Shown here piece after piece: positions 35,045-48,236 of a DNA stretch of 64,000 nt. The stretch lies in NCBI GenBank assembly GCA_963556495.2, contig OY747716.1:10554571-10618570 (forward strand). The letters run 5' to 3'. Within the stretch, counting starts at the first letter, position 1, and each line of letters starts with the position of its first letter. Below the pieces are notes generated by a model that was not told the origin of the DNA, ran no database searches, and worked only from the letters and a program-made list of their open reading frames with translations. Both the position numbers and the translations under genes were made by a program. This DNA comes from Valencia hispanica (lineage: Eukaryota; Chordata; Actinopteri; Cyprinodontiformes; Valenciidae).

Positions 35045-38000
35045 TTTCCAACTGGAGAACAACGGTTTTTCAAACTCTGCATTCATGAGTCACATAAAAC
35101 TTGACATTTACACAACATAAAGCATTTCATTTAAAAACAAGAATGTTTAAGGACCAAATTACATCTGTGTTACTGAGATAACTGTAGCCATTAAAGTAAT
35201 CTGAAACAGTCACATGTGGCAATTCAAACTGTCAGGTGGAAAGCCACTGTTCACTCCTGACTGCAGTCAAAACACAGAATAATACTGCTGAAGCAGGAAT
35301 GAACATTTCTTCATGTTCTTGAATAAATTAATTTTATCACCTGAGGGGGCAATCTATGCACAGGACAAACAATGTAGACGACACTCCCAAAAGGCTTGCC
35401 CCTGGTTTCTGTGGCATGCTAATGCTGGCTTGTAACTGGAATATACAAACTCCTGGTGGCACCACATGCTGGTCTAAAGCCCTGTGTCTCTTTCTTAAAG
35501 GCAGCAGTTTGCTGGGAACTGCTAAACGCTCCAGCAAATACAAAAACATTTTCAATGTGGAACTAGTAACTACATCTTTTTAATAACACTAAGGCATTTT
35601 GCACCCTGTAAAATAAGGCTAAAAAACATTTGTACAATTATGAGAAAAAAACCAAGTAAACCCTTGCAGATTTCAAAGAATTTTAGTGGGAAAGCTATAG
35701 TATATCACTTTTTCTTTAGGAACATCTATGGCTAATAACTATGGTTATAGTGGATATAGGTATGGATTGCACATGATGACCAATGTCTAAGAATTTGATT
35801 TGAGAATTTGGTTGCCCTGATGGGATGCAGTAAATGTTGCTTACAAACGAGAACATCAGACTGTAATGGTCCAACGAAATGCTGGACCTCAGTAAAACGT
35901 ATTTGATCAATCAAAATTGTATGGCCAGATTTCTAAACTCAGAGATGAAGAGTGGATGCTGAGGGGAAGAGTTTGCAGCTATTCCGGGGTGTAAATGGTT
36001 AGAGATCGGTTCCTGAGTGCTGACAAAGGAGCTAAGACAAAATAGATAAATTGGAAGAGATTGCTAGATGGTTGGTTTTACTTTTTTAGAGAGTGAAGAT
36101 TAGTGTTGTGCCTATGAATGGAAATGTCTAAAAGACATGGGTGGATAGAAAGGTTATGTCTAGATGATGATGGAGAAAACTGAGTACCACAGAAAGCAGA
36201 AGAAAGCTGGCAGAAACATATATTCTAGAGTCAGGTTGATTGAAGGAGAAGAATAGCTGAAGCACAGCTTAAGTATGAAAAGACTGAGGAGATCTGATGT
36301 AGCTGGTAAGTGTCAAGTGATGGCTGAGGGTTCTTGCCTTTAAAACTTTAAGAGGCATGACCAGTAGTTTTTATTTTAATGGGAAGAGGAATGCTGACAT
36401 CCACTTTTAGTTAGAGCACAGAACCTGTAGCATGGAGGAGAGGATGGTGAGGTAATGATTTGAAAGTCATGGAAAAAGTACATAACATAAGGGTGCTTGT
36501 ATTTCTTAATATAAATTTAACATAAGGCTTCTAAAGTAGAGTCTTAGATTATTTTTAGCTTATTCTAAAGGCGAAGATTAGTCCTATTGCGAAGTAGTAG
36601 AATCCTTTCCAATAAATGCAGAAAAATGGCAAAGGATGAGTGATTAGGTATTACTTGGGGATGTCCGCATTAGAGGCTTCGCAATGGGATTAGAGTAATG
36701 GCATGATTGACAGTTGCATATTACAAGGATGCTGTTGATACTAGAAATGTGTGGACCTTGAAGAGCCAATATGTCAATCCTTTGTCTTTTCTTGCAAAAG
36801 TATTAGGATGTTGCAAATGATTGAGCTGATGTTAAAAACATTGAGCGGTGACTAGCTAAATGGGCCAATCACAAAGCCATCTTTAGCTAAAAGAGTGACT
36901 TCTTGATTCCTTATGAGGAAGCCAACCTGTTGTGAAATGTTAAGGACCTTCTGTCGACCAATTTGGGCCCCTGCTTTCCCTTGTTTGTTTTATTTTTGAC
37001 TTGGGAGCCTTTTGTCATCCTAAAGAACCGTTTTTAATGTAACTGGAATAAATTCATTTTTTAAAAATTGTTTGAGGAGGATTTCACCCACCACACCATC
37101 GGCTTCTCTTGCCATGATCTGGACTTAAAGATCTAAAGTCAAACTTGCCAAATGGAAAAAGACAAATCAAAGAAACTTTGTCAGGTTCTGAAAGAGCAGA
37201 GTGTAGTTTGTAACAATGATAGTGAGGGTTTTGTTTGCTTAAAGCAGGAGAGACAGGAGAAGGCTATTGAATGAATGCAGATGGCTAACGGGTGGAACAG
37301 CTGTGGCTAGATTGGATTTTTGCATTCAGAAAACACTTTTGGGAATGGGTGGATGGAAGCGGATGTAAAGGGATTAGGTAAGGAGGGGAGAAATAAAATT
37401 AAGGAAGAGGTGTTGAACCAATAGGCTGATTTAGATGAACAGGAGCCGTGAGAAACGATGACTGAGGACCTTAAGGGGTTTGAGGGGCATGGAAACAAGC
37501 AGGTATCATAATAACTTGCATGATGGACATCATTTTGGTATTTTAACAGGTTGTGAACAAACAAAAAGCAACAAGGGATCCACATGCAGTCCAAAATTTT
37601 TCTGTCTTACTAAACCGTTTCAAGAACAACAAATCACGGAGCAACTTCGATCAGAAACACAAACTTTTCAGAGATGACTGCTTCACCGACTCCAGGAAGA
37701 AAAATGGGCTTCGCCAGTAAACTACTTTTGAAGCCGGGTGCAGTGCCTTCCATCAAGACACCCTCAAGTGGACAGCCTGTATCTTTACCGATAAGTTAAT
37801 TTTCTTCTGTCAAGACCCAATTCAACCATAAGCTTGTTTGCTAGCATTACGTCAGCTATTTATTGGTCAACAGCCAGTGCAGCATGCTGCTGTATTAAAG
37901 CGATGTAGGATGTCCCTAGATTATAATATAAAGTAATACGTTTTACAGGGTCGTTTTTTTTATTTTCGTTTAACTTTATACAAAAGCAGTGCCAGCTGCA

Positions 38001-38110
38001 CACACAGAAGCCATTGCTGGGGGAGAGAGGGAGAGGGAGGGGTTTTCTGCGCCAACGGTTCCGCCCACAACCCAGAGGAGAATTACTAATGAGCTACTGC
38101 TGCTCTTCTG
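35045..38110. other. No recognisable gene
   Basis: Mostly purine-rich on the + strand from 36000 to 37500. Open frames are short and lack family features. At 37985-38100 the DNA becomes GC-rich with GGGAGAGAGGGAGAGGGAGG. I see no mobile-element termini. Confidence 0.4.
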
Positions 38111-38111
38111 A

Positions 38112-38820
38112 AGTAGTGATGTGTCGGTCACGAACGAACCGACTCTAAGAGCCGGCTCGTTGAAGTGAACGAGCCGTTTTTCTTTTTTACCCTCCCACTT
38201 GTCTTGGTGAAAGCCACAGGTGATTGGTCAACATGTATAACTGCAACTGTCCACACACAGAGCAGTAGGGGCGGGGAACACGGAGGTGTCAGACACCCAG
38301 CAGTGAGCACATGCACACAGAGGGAGACAAGAGAAGGAAAGAGGAGGAAAAAAGCGAGCGAGCGAGAAAGAGAGAGAGTGCGACGAACAAACGGTGAGAA
38401 AATGAGCGACAGCAGCAGGAAACGTAGCAAAAGTTGGACCCATTTCAATGTTGTAAGCAGCTCAAAGGCCGAGTGTAACTTGTGCAAGGTAAAAGTTATT
38501 GTTTGGTTTTTTTTCAAAACACTGGTGAGTCCTGAATGGATCTGTTTTTTTATACCTTTCTTTATTATTTATTTTTGTAGCACTCAAGTTCAGATTTGTT
38601 AAAGTGTTCAGTTAATAAAGCCATATAAATGATAAATATTTAATATATTGCATTTTTTTTTTAAATTAGTAAATCATTTTACATATAGTTTTGCAATATT
38701 TTTGGTGATAAATATACTTTAAGCAACAGAAAATCTGAGGAGCCACTTGGGAGCCAAAAGAGCCGGCTCTTTTTGGTGAGCCAAGCCAAAAGGACTGGCT
38801 CTCCAAAAAGAGCCGGAATT
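38112..38820 (+). mobile_element. Non-autonomous or truncated hAT element with a BED-finger exon
   Basis: The left end (AGTAGTGATGTGTCGGTCAC, then GAACGAACCG and GAGCCGGCTCGT) is a well-known fish hAT terminus. The right side has the inverted GAGCCGGCTCTTTTT and AGAGCCGG motifs but stops before the expected terminal repeat, so the right end is lost. At 38402-38488 an ATG starts MSDSSRKRSKSWTHFNVV and continues to AECNLCK at a donor (AAG|GTAAAAG). This is the start of a BED zinc finger (the aromatic W-T-H-F and the C-x2-C pair), which in hAT transposases binds the ends. The rest of the finger and the RNase H-like domain are absent. Confidence 0.7.
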
Positions 38821-39653
38821 CTGAAGATATGTCCTAGAAAACAGCACAGGTTTTGTGATTTTGGCTAAAAACGGCATAATCACAATTTAAAGACCACTGA
38901 GAACATTTTAAAATAGCTCAAAAAGATGATCGGAGTGGGTCTTTAAGAGACAATGGGATCACAAAGGGGCAGTGTGATGACAACCAAACAACTGAAACAA
39001 CAGCACTTGTTAAGGACAGTGTGGGACAAAGAGACCAGTCACCCATACTAAGATCACCACGCACTGTCAAGCCACAGGATAGACTCAACCTTTAATTAAG
39101 TTTTTATTTTAAGAAGTTCCTCAGTTACACTAAACAAGAAAATGCACTTTATGAATAATATGTTCCCGATAGTTTATATTGAAACGTGTGTTGGTGATGT
39201 AATTTTGTAAACTAGTATGCAATGTATGGTTGCCTAGTATTGTTTTTCAGTTAACATCTAAAGAAAAGGGGATATGCTGATAGGAGTCATTTGTGTCAGT
39301 ACAGCTACACCACTAGGGGGCTGTCTAAGCTAAATATACAAAGGCCTACTAGTAGTAGTAGTAGTAGAAGCAGCGGCAGCATGTTGGTATGATGATGTGA
39401 GCCACGTTCAATAAAGAGGCTGAAACCCACTATTTTTTTTTTTTAAACAACAGACATGATATTAAAAGCTTGAGTAAAACTTTGCCCAATCGAATCCCAG
39501 GCAGTGTCCATGACGTTTCAAACGTGCTTGATTAGGAAGAGCCCAACACAGATTAGCGATAGCATGTTTGGCGTAGCCTGTGTCAATCGAAACAGTTACA
39601 CCACATATGTATGGTCACAGAAGGAATTAATTGAAAGTTATTTTCGGTAGAAG
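38821..39653. other. No recognisable gene; possible small LTR scrap
   Basis: A purine run (AAAGAAAAGGGGATA, ~39258-39272) precedes TGCTGATAGG. A TATA-like motif, a short (AGT)n run (39348-39366) and CAATAAAG (~39410) follow. This order is loosely LTR-like, but I found no right border or coding partner. Confidence 0.3.
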
Positions 39654-41124
39654 TGTCATGTTTGTGTAAAGGAGGACCCAAATGCAGAGAACTGAGTGGG
39701 ATTTAATAAAGGTAACAAATAAAGAATTTACAAGGTTGGACTCAGTACATGGGAACAAATGCTGGGATAAAGAAAGGATGAATGAAGACGAGGTATAACA
39801 ATGGAGGATTCAGCAGAGAACAAAGGAAACACGAGAGTTTAAATACAATGAGGAGGAATGAGAGGTGACACCAAGAACCAATTAGTGACAAACTGATGCA
39901 GGTGAGAAAGAGAGAGCAGGTTAAGGTAATTAGCACCTGGGCAGGGAAGCAGAATGGCAGGGAGGGAACAGAGAGAAAACAAAGGCATGACTGGAAGAAA
40001 AGACTGGACAGAGAATTCTAAATGAGTATTAGGCTATGGTCATGTGACCTTTAGCAATTCCTATTTAAGGAGGATCCACTCACCTGTTCGCCGCTCTGAC
40101 ATCGTTTCCTCTAGTCCCAAGCTCTTTTCCAACCGCTCCTTCGAGTGCCTTTAACTTCCAGGTGTTGTGGATTCTCCCCACCTTCTGACCTGCATGCTTC
40201 ATAAATCTCGCTCCTGCAACTCACGGTAATACCGATCTTCTAATTAGATCCGCTTCTGGCACCCTGGGTGTTACCAGATCAAACAACGTGCCTCTATCCT
40301 CTCTTCGCTCGTTCTTCACCGCGTTTGGGTCTAGCTCGCACACAACACTCCCCTCTGTCTATAGCAGTGTTTCTCAAACTTTTTTTTAATCATTCCCCAC
40401 TTTGGACAAAGGAGCATACACAAGCCCCCCATGCTTTTATCGCCCCAACAGAATGGTGACCACGCCTGATTTTTAACGTGTTTTATTTATTTAAATAGCC
40501 GAGTCAGTCTACAAGTTTTTAAGGGTATAAATTAGTTGGAAAAAGGGGTTGGGTACTGGTATAAAACCGGCTCAGAAATATATGCTGTCAGTAGTTGCTA
40601 CATGTAGAACTTCAGCTCACAGTTGGAAAAAATAAATGTTTTAGTTTTATCAAATTTACAAAGCTTTCAAAAATACAAAATAAAATAAATAAATAAAATA
40701 AATAAAGAGCAAGATACTCATCCCTGTATTTCCTCCGTGGTTAACCGTGTGACTTCTCTGACTGAAACGTTCCCTGATCTTTTTAGATATTTGTACATTT
40801 TGTAGATGGAATCTCTGATAATGCGGCTACTTCAGCTTGTTTTGTTCTGCTGCGATATATTCTAACGTCAAACTCCCAGCCCGATGTTCCAGGTCCCGGT
40901 TCTGTTTACAATGATGATCACAATTGCTAATTTATTTGAGTGTGTTTAATTTTGTGAGAGGGGGGAGCTGGTTGATTTAATTGACAGTGCAGTGAAACAT
41001 TCACAACGACAGAATCTAGGGGGGGAAAATTATATTTAAATCCCATTGATGTCACGCCCCACCTGCAATACCTCTGTGCCCCATAGTTTGAGAAACACTG
41101 GTCTATCCAGTTCGAATCCTGACA
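39654..41124 (+). mobile_element. Gypsy-type LTR interrupted by a hAT MITE
   Basis: Starts TGTCATGTTTG and ends AATCCTGACA (TGTCA...TGACA). It includes GGAGGACCCAAATGCAGAG near the start and a TATA-like CTATTTAAGG at ~40061, followed by pyrimidine-rich R/U5-like sequence. Without the hAT MITE it would be ~727 bp, close to the other Gypsy-type LTR in the window, although the two are not obviously the same family. Flanks AGAAG and ACGAG agree at only three of five bases, so the duplication is uncertain. Confidence 0.5.
40365..41100. mobile_element. hAT-type MITE, 736 bp
   Basis: Ends CAGTGTTTCTCAAAC and GTTTGAGAAACACTG are perfect inverted repeats of the widespread hAT type. The flanks GTCTATAG and GTCTATCC agree at six of eight positions, consistent with the 8-bp duplication of hAT elements. 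The interior is non-coding. Confidence 0.85.
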
Positions 41125-43150
41125 ACGAGAAAGGTAGGAACTAACTCTAAGGTAACTAAGGATGAAAGAGATCTAAGGGAACGAGTGTAGAGGAGCCTAA
41201 GAAAAACTTAAAGTAAAAGCACTAATGAATATAACAAGAAGAGGGAAACAGAAAGAAACACGAGTAAACTTTAGAAATAACTTAAATCAGAGAACAGCAA
41301 TCCTAATGAGAAAATAAAGTAAAGCAGAGCTAACAGATGAGATTAAGAAATAACTAATAAAAGATTAACACAAATAAAATGAAGTAGAAGTGACTAGAGA
41401 ACCTAACATAGATAAGAAGGACTAACGCAAGATTAACTGAGTTGAGACCAAGGTAAACAAATAAGGAATGACCCACAAACAAGAAAACTCAAAGTACAAA
41501 TACCTGAGGGTAAAGGTGGAAAGGAGGAGAAAACGTAGCGGAAGGAAAAACTCACAGTAGGAGGAAACTTAAACCACACACACCCCTAACGTTCCTAACA
41601 CTAATAAGATAAGGGAAACTAGATGAGGAAAGGAAATAACTGAAACACTAAAGGATCCTTACAAGAAGTCAGTGTTTGTAATATTTTAAATAAGGAATTT
41701 AACACACAAAGTGGACAAATTAGGATTTTATCTTAATCTAAAAGACATTAGGATTCTTGTAAAAAAAAATAAAAAAAAGTGAAAGAATGTAAACTAAATA
41801 GAAACTGGACTATTTTTAGAGCTTTCCCTTGGTGTGTCAGTTGAGGGCCTTCAGCGGAGCCTGTCTTCCTTTAGCTCCTCTGTAATTCGAATCCTGGTTT
41901 TGGGGATTATTGTTGAGCAGGTCATCATTGAAGTTGAGGGAACTAAGGTGAATAGAAAGATTACCATCCATGGCGAGTATGATTGCCTAGTATTGTGAGT
42001 AAGAATCAAAAAATTTTGTTTAGAGTGAGAGAAGGACAGGTGTGGTCTGTCTGTCAAAAGAATGTAATGGACAGTGAAAGATTGTTAAGCTTGGTATAAG
42101 TAGATTGCTGGGTAATCAGAGGTGTGGTTGAAGTGTGACCCTGCTACCGAACCTAAGTTAACATATATCAACATGTTAAGGTGGATGTATAAGGAGTAAG
42201 GGTATTTGTTAGCAGTGATAATGGGTTAACAATGATATTTGTAAAGGCTCTCCCAAAACTGTGATATTTCCTACAAAACTCAAACATTAATTGAATGAGA
42301 TGTCAAAAGTGACGTAGTGCCATGGGTCTTAGCTTTTAAAAAACCAAACTGTGTTTGCTAAAGAATAAGTTTAGAATTGTATCTAGCACAAGCTCTGGTT
42401 TAAAAAAACAAGCTAAGCATGGTTTGGTGGTGAAGGCTACTTATGAATGATTCAAAAAAAGAAAACAAAATCTGACAAAATTAAGGTTTTTGAGGGGCCT
42501 AGTCAACATCCAGATTTAAATCTGAGTGGCTCAGATAGTAGAGATCTAGTATTATAGAAGAAGAACAGAAGAACCATTGTATAAAGTTGGAAGATTTAGG
42601 GTGTGGTGCTGATAAATATAACCAATAAATAGAGAATGGTGGTAATAACCATGGTACCCCACAAAAAACATGTTCAGTACTAAAGTAATGGCAGTAACTG
42701 GATTTTAGACAAGATACAGAGATTGTCCTGAGACAGTCCAGTATGCGGTGGCAGAGTGGAAAACACAGGCAAACACAGCAACATCTGAATGCCGTAACAA
42801 CTAGCTTGAAGAGTGTAAAGCAAAGTAGTGAGTAGAGAGAGACTACCAAAGGCAGTCAAAAATAACAGGGCTAATATCAGGTAGGAATTTCAGATCTAGA
42901 AACACATATAATGGCAAGCCAATCGGACTCTTAGCTGAGGGACAATAACACCCTAATAAGAACAGGGCAGCAGGGATGAACATGGCAATCTCCTTTAAAA
43001 GCAACATCAGCAACACATGAATCTCCAAAAATACCAGGAAAGAGACTACATTACCTGCCACATTACAATTAATTTACTGTATAGAACTATAGACCACACT
43101 CTTGGGTAACACATTAGGGGGAATTAGCTTCAATTTGAAAGTTAATATTT
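41125..43150. other. No recognisable gene
   Basis: Purine-rich on the + strand with long A/G runs at 41150-41680. The longest open frame (42499-42849, minus) is cysteine/leucine-rich low-complexity translation of this bias. It could be degraded internal sequence of the LTR element to the left, but nothing confirms that. Confidence 0.4.
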
Positions 43151-43154
43151 AAGT

Positions 43155-43675
43155 GTGAACGGACCTGCCAGTCATTGTGAGATAGGCATTTTCAAGAAAT
43201 GTCACATAGCTCATTATAGCTGTCGAGCCTGTCCATTAAATTTTAAAGGAAACAGAGATGGAGGCGCATGTAGTTTTAGTCTATTACTGTCCCTGGGCAC
43301 ATTTGAGTGTTTTGAATACCTAGCTACCCAGATAAATGAGTCTAACAAAGCTTTATTTCTAAGTTTATATAAATCCCCAAAACTTAACTCTTACTTCTTT
43401 AATGATTTCAGCGACATTCTTTCTGTAACATGTATCGACTATGACCAGTTAATCATTGTGGGGGACTTCAAAATCCCTACAGAGAACCCCAAAAAACATC
43501 AGGTGACACTCTTCATAACTTCGGCCTGACCCAGCATGTTAAACAACCAACACACAATTTAGGACAGACTCTGGACTTAATTATTAGCAAAGGTTTAAAT
43601 ATATCCAACATCTCGGTAAATGATATAGCATTTTCTGACCATTTCTGTGTTTTCTTTGAAAGTATAATTATTTCT
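43155..43675 (+). pseudogene. L2-type LINE endonuclease fragment
   Basis: The frame at 43155-43529 carries the apurinic endonuclease middle (FLSLYKSPKLNSYFFNDFSD, then LIIVGDFKI, the 'GDFN' catalytic block). After a frameshift near 43500 it continues to FGLTQHVKQPTHNLGQTLDL and SDHFCVFFE, the conserved C-terminal SDH catalytic motif. It is broken off at ~43680 by the dispersed GC/GA-rich repeat. The RT part is not adjacent. Confidence 0.85.
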
Positions 43676-43697
43676 TTGCTTTTTTTTGTTTGTTTTT

Positions 43698-44461
43698 TAC
43701 GTGTCCTGTTTGGCAGTGTGGAGCTCAGAATTGGTGTCTGAGTACCAAGTATAGGCCCAACAGATTTACTTTCACAAGCGGAGCAGTACAGGTTTTGCTA
43801 TAGTCCTCCACTTGATATTTGTGTGAAAAATCTTTATTATGAATTGTTGGGGTTTTTATTTCCTGATGTTATGGACACGGAGACGGAAAATTAAGGAGAA
43901 GAAAGAAGGAAGATGAAGAAGAGAGGTAGGAAACAAAATGTCAAGAGAGAGGGTGAGTTGAAAACACAAGAGAGGAAGGGGAACAAAGAAAACATTGAAG
44001 TCTGCCTCCATACCCACAGGACAGCAGAGAGAGGGGGAAAAACAAAACAAAACACGAAAAAGGAACATCGACCAAACAAACCAAACATTCCGAACTAAGA
44101 ATTACACAACCACATCACACAAAAATAGATATAAAAATACAACAACAATGTCACAGAAAAACTCATGGTACCGATTAATCAAGCTCTAGTAATGATAACC
44201 TCAGCCCAAGAATATATCCTTAAACACCAGAGACCCCACATCTATGTGTGTGTGTTAGCATGCTGGTGCATATAAGGTTTCTCCATAAGAGTGTTCGATA
44301 GCTGGTGTGAGCAGGCATCAATCCGTCCCCCAGGAATCGATGCAGACAGAGATCGGAGCAAAGACGTCCAAAGGACCCCCAGAGCCCCAGGCGGACCCGG
44401 GCGGGGCCGACCACATCCCCCAAGAGTGGAGCAAAGGAGAACCTCAGGGGAACGTCCAGCG
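43698..44461. repeat. Dispersed GC/GA-rich repeat, copy 2
   Basis: Same order of motifs as 27719-28545: ACGTGTCCTGTTTGGCA, GAGCTCAGAATTGGTGTCTG, GGACACGGAGACGGAAAAT, ATAGCTGGTGTGAGCAGGC, GGACCCCCAGAGCC. It lies between an L2 endonuclease piece and an L1 ORF2 that it truncates at 44461/44462. It stops at the point where copy 1 continues into its GC-rich end. Confidence 0.8.
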
Positions 44462-46134
44462 GCCCGTTTGATCAGGATGTATTATAAGAGGGGTTACTTT
44501 CTCTATCCTTTTTGCGAGGGCTTTGCAGACTATTTTAAGATCAACATTAATGAGGGATATGGGACGATAGCTGGTAGGAAACAAAGGGTCTTTACCTGAT
44601 TTTAGTAGAAGACTAATGTAGGCAGAATTCATATTTGGTGGGAGCCGGCCATTTTCCTTGGTTTCCTGTAGCATTCTGTGGAATGTTGGTGCCAGAATAT
44701 TCCAGAATTCTTTATAGAACTCTGCTGGAAATCCATCTGGGTCTGGAGCCTTTTTATTGGGCATGCCTTGGAGGGCCTCCTGGAGTTCAGCCGCTGTTAG
44801 TGGTGAATCCAGGGCCCTCGCTTGACTTTCAGATAATTTAGGTAGTGTTATGTTATCCAAAAATTGTTCCATTTCATGATCTGATGGATTTATCTCTGGT
44901 GAGTATAAAGCCTTGTAAAATTCTTTAAATGCGTTGTTTATTCTTCCAGGATCATACAGGTCTGATCTTTAACAGCAGATATAGTTGTTTTTTCTTTATT
45001 AATTTTAAGCTGGCTAGCCAAAAATCTACCTGATTTATTACCCTGTTCAAAGTTTTCTATCCTAAGTCTTTGAATTAAGAACTGGGTCTGTTTATTGATA
45101 ATTTGATTTAATTCTAGCTTTGCTTTACGGATTTTGCCTAGTCTCTCCTCCTCTAGAGAAGCTTCTAATGGATTAATAGTTTCTTCTAATTCCTGAATAC
45201 GTTTTTTTTCCATTTTCTTTTTATTTGATGAGAATGAGATTATTTTACCTCTAATCACAGCTTTTCCTGCCTCCCAAAGAATGGATGGCGACGTACCAGG
45301 GAGGTAGTTATATTCCAAATATAAGGCCCACTCTTTTTCAAAATATTTAATAAATTCTTTATCCTTAAGTAAGGATATATTAAAACTCCAATTTTTGCTT
45401 TAAGGTGTTTCTGTTTTATTTACTAAAGTTAGAGAAACAGGAGCATGATCGCTAACAGCTATAGGGTGTATCTCAGTGTCTGAAATGTCAGTCAACAGTG
45501 AGCTGCTGACTAACAAATAATCCAGTCGAGAATATGAATGGTGGACATTTGAGAAGAAAGTATATTTTTTGTCATTGGGGTGAAGTGATCGCCATGCATC
45601 ACAAAGTCCATAATCGCTCATGTACTGTTTGACTATATCTATAGATTTCCAGCTGCGCTGAGTCCCTGCTGTGCTGAGCCTGTCTATTTCTTCATTTAAA
45701 CCAAAGTTGAGGTCGCCCCCAAGAAGAAGTGAGCAATCCATGTGTTCAAGGAGCACCGAGAAGAAGGAATGAAAGAATGAGGGGTCATCAACATTTGGAC
45801 CATATATACTGACAATACATAACTTTTGTTTATGTATAGATAGTTTTACTATAATAAATCTACCCTCTGGATCTGTAACAGTATCTATTACTGTAAAATT
45901 TACATTTTTATTTATTAATATTGCTACTCCCCTTTGTCTAGAGCTATAGTATGCAGAAAACACATTAGGAAACTCAGGGGATTTAAGATCATCTGCAGCT
46001 GAGGTAGATTTATGGGTTTCTTGTAATAAGACGACATCTGCCTTCAATCTTTTAAGCTGGTTAAGAATCTTAACTCTTTTCTCTCTGGTGCCAGCTCCAT
46101 GAACATTCCACGTGACAAACCTTAGAGTAGTCAT
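44462..46134 (-). pseudogene. L1-type LINE ORF2 (endonuclease and start of RT), truncated
   Basis: From 46134 down to 45400 a 244-codon frame encodes a complete-looking APE-type endonuclease: TLRFVTWNVHGAGT (metal-binding Asn), LLQETHK (catalytic Glu), CIVSIYGPN, LLGGDLNFGLN (the GDxN block) and PIAVSDHAPV (terminal SDH). After a frameshift the linker follows (45318-44938, a charged coiled-coil-like region). Then, after another frameshift, comes the RT entry (44872-44462: PNKKAPDPDGFPAEFYK, SYRPISLINVDLKI, IHPDQTG). It is cut at 44462 before the catalytic FADD box, where the GC/GA-rich repeat begins. ORF1 of the same L1 lies at 51968-51110, beyond the inserted ISL2EU element. Confidence 0.9.
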
Positions 46135-46616
46135 AGTTTTGAGATAAAAGTTTTAAAGTCCATATCACCATAGAAACAGATAAACACAGGTGTATTATTA
46201 GTTTGTGCCTGGGGTTGCCTGATTGAAAATCCAAAAGCCGAGATTTAAGAAAGAGAGAAATAGAAGAAAGTTGTGAAGGTGTGAAGGGTGAGAGAGAAAG
46301 AAATAGTTATAATATGAAAAAATTATTTGTGTGTGTGTGAGTGAGAGTGATAAAAGAAGGAAAAAGGAGTGACAAAGACATTTGGTGATAGACATGTGAA
46401 GATGAGAAAAGAAAAAAGAGCCAGTATCCCAGCTTAGCCCTGGCCCCGCCCACATTGAGTAATGTAAACAACTTTACAGAGCTGTGCTAACATTACATTA
46501 TAGGGGGTTTTCACGGCGCGTCATCGCCCCGTCATCAAACCGGAAGTCGCCATATTGGAGATACTGGAGGTAAACAAAGCGCACGCACTCAGGTTCCAAA
46601 CGTCTAACAAAAGGAA

Positions 46617-48236
46617 ATGGTGAATTATTGCAGTGTTTTTGGCTGTACCAATCGGTCAGACCGTGAAAAAAATTTGCGGTTTTATAGACTGCCAAAAGTT
46701 AGAGGAAAGAAGGCGCTTGTGGTTAGCAAAGCTAAACCAGGATCTACGAGGCAAAAATCTGGACAACATCCGAATTTGTTCGGCCCATTTCTTGTCAGGT
46801 AAGTGAATTGTTAAAAGCAGTTGCTCTTAACTAATTTTCTAGTGTGATTATGATAATGTTATTTATATCAAGCTATTGGCTATTGACTTGATATAATCAT
46901 GTTTAATAGCCTGCTACAGTAGCAACACAGTTGTGAGCTAAAATAAAATAAATAAATATGCTGTATTTCTCATTGTATTACAGGTAAAAGGTCTGACCTT
47001 TATCAAAAGGATGACCCAGATTGGGTGCCATCTGTTGGAATGACAGGTCAGCAAAGGTCACCTGAAGAAACAGGGACATCACGCTACAGACGTCGTTTGA
47101 ATCGAACCCAGCAGAGACTGAAGGAAGAAGCTGCTGCTGTTGCTTCTCCTGCTGGGACTGATGACCCTGGCACTGATGACTCTTTGACAAGTGATAACAT
47201 GAGCAGTAATTTGTGCAGAACAGGGACACAAACTGATATGACTGGTGATTTAATTGAGGCTATGACAAGTGAACTTCGGAATCTTAGAACTGAAAACATT
47301 CATATGTGCTCTGATGTGGCACATTTGTCCACTTCCTATGACCAAAGTGCATTTCTTGATAAGGATGAAAAGGTTTTATTTTTTACTGGCCTACCTACAT
47401 ACCAGATACTGTTGGCTCTCTTCACATTCCTTAGTCCCCACCTCCCTGTGAAAAAGTCACATGATAAGTTTAAGCAGTTGATGCTGACACTTATGCGCCT
47501 TAGGCTTAATGTTTCCACAACCTTCCTGTCATATGCATTTAAGATATCAGTAGCCACTGCTTCTAGGATAGTCACTGATGTCATTGATGTCATGTTTATT
47601 CGTATGAAACCACTTATCATATGGCCAGAAAGAGTGAATTTGCAAAAAACCATGCCAATGCAATTCAGGAAACATTTTGGTAAAAAATGTGCCGTTATTA
47701 TTGACTGTTTTGAAGTTTTTATAGAGCATCCGTCTAACCTTATAGCCAGAGCAGAAACATGGTCTTCTTACAAGCACCATAACACAATTAAATTATTGAT
47801 TGGTATTACACCACAGGGCACAGTGTCTTACATTTCAAATGCATGGGGAGGAAGAGTGAGTGACAAATACATAACTGAAAACTGTGGCTTTCTGGACAAC
47901 ATAGTTCCTGGTGATCTTGTCCTTGCTGATCGGGGCTTTAATATTCAGGCCACTTTGGGTTGTAGAATGGCTCATGTAAAAATTCCAGCCTTCACACGTG
48001 GAAAATCCCAGTTAGCTCCTGTTGATTTGGAAACCACAAGGAAAATTGCCCATGTGAGGATTCATGTTGAGCGTGTGATTGGTAGTGTGCGCCAGAAATA
48101 TACTATTTTGGGGGGGAAACTTCCTATTGATTTCTTGATGTGCAAGGATAATGATTGTTATTGTACCATTGATAAGATTGGTCTTGTTTGTTGTGCTCTG
48201 GTGAACCTTTGCCCATCAATTGTTGATTTTAACTAA
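46617..48236 (+). pseudogene. ISL2EU transposase: THAP finger plus DDE_Tnp_4 domain, one frameshift
   Basis: Exon 1 (46617-46798) starts MVNYCSVFGCTNRSDREKN, the first zinc ligands of a THAP finger (C-x4-C), and ends with CSAHF (C-x2-H) just before a donor (GTCAG|GTAAGT). The two halves of the finger are in different frames, so a one-base shift lies near 46700-46740. Intron 46799-46983 ends TTACAG. Exon 2 (46984-48236) has no stop. It includes a charged N-terminal part, a short helix-turn-helix ([20 protein letters not shown]) and the IS4/DDE_Tnp_4 core with Asp at 47703 (IIDCFE), Asp at 47928 (LADRGF) and Glu at 48069 (HVERVIG). It would recognise and cut the element's ends. Apart from the THAP shift it looks well preserved. 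Confidence 0.88.

Noticed and set aside
38165..38602. 145-codon + strand frame and its opposite-strand shadows
   Set aside because: Only the short MSDSSRKRSKSWTHF... segment (38402-38488) is meaningful, as a BED-finger exon. The rest is hAT terminal sequence and read-through past a splice donor.
42499..42849. 116-codon Cys/Leu-rich minus-strand frame
   Set aside because: It mirrors the purine bias of the + strand. There is no membrane-protein layout or family resemblance.
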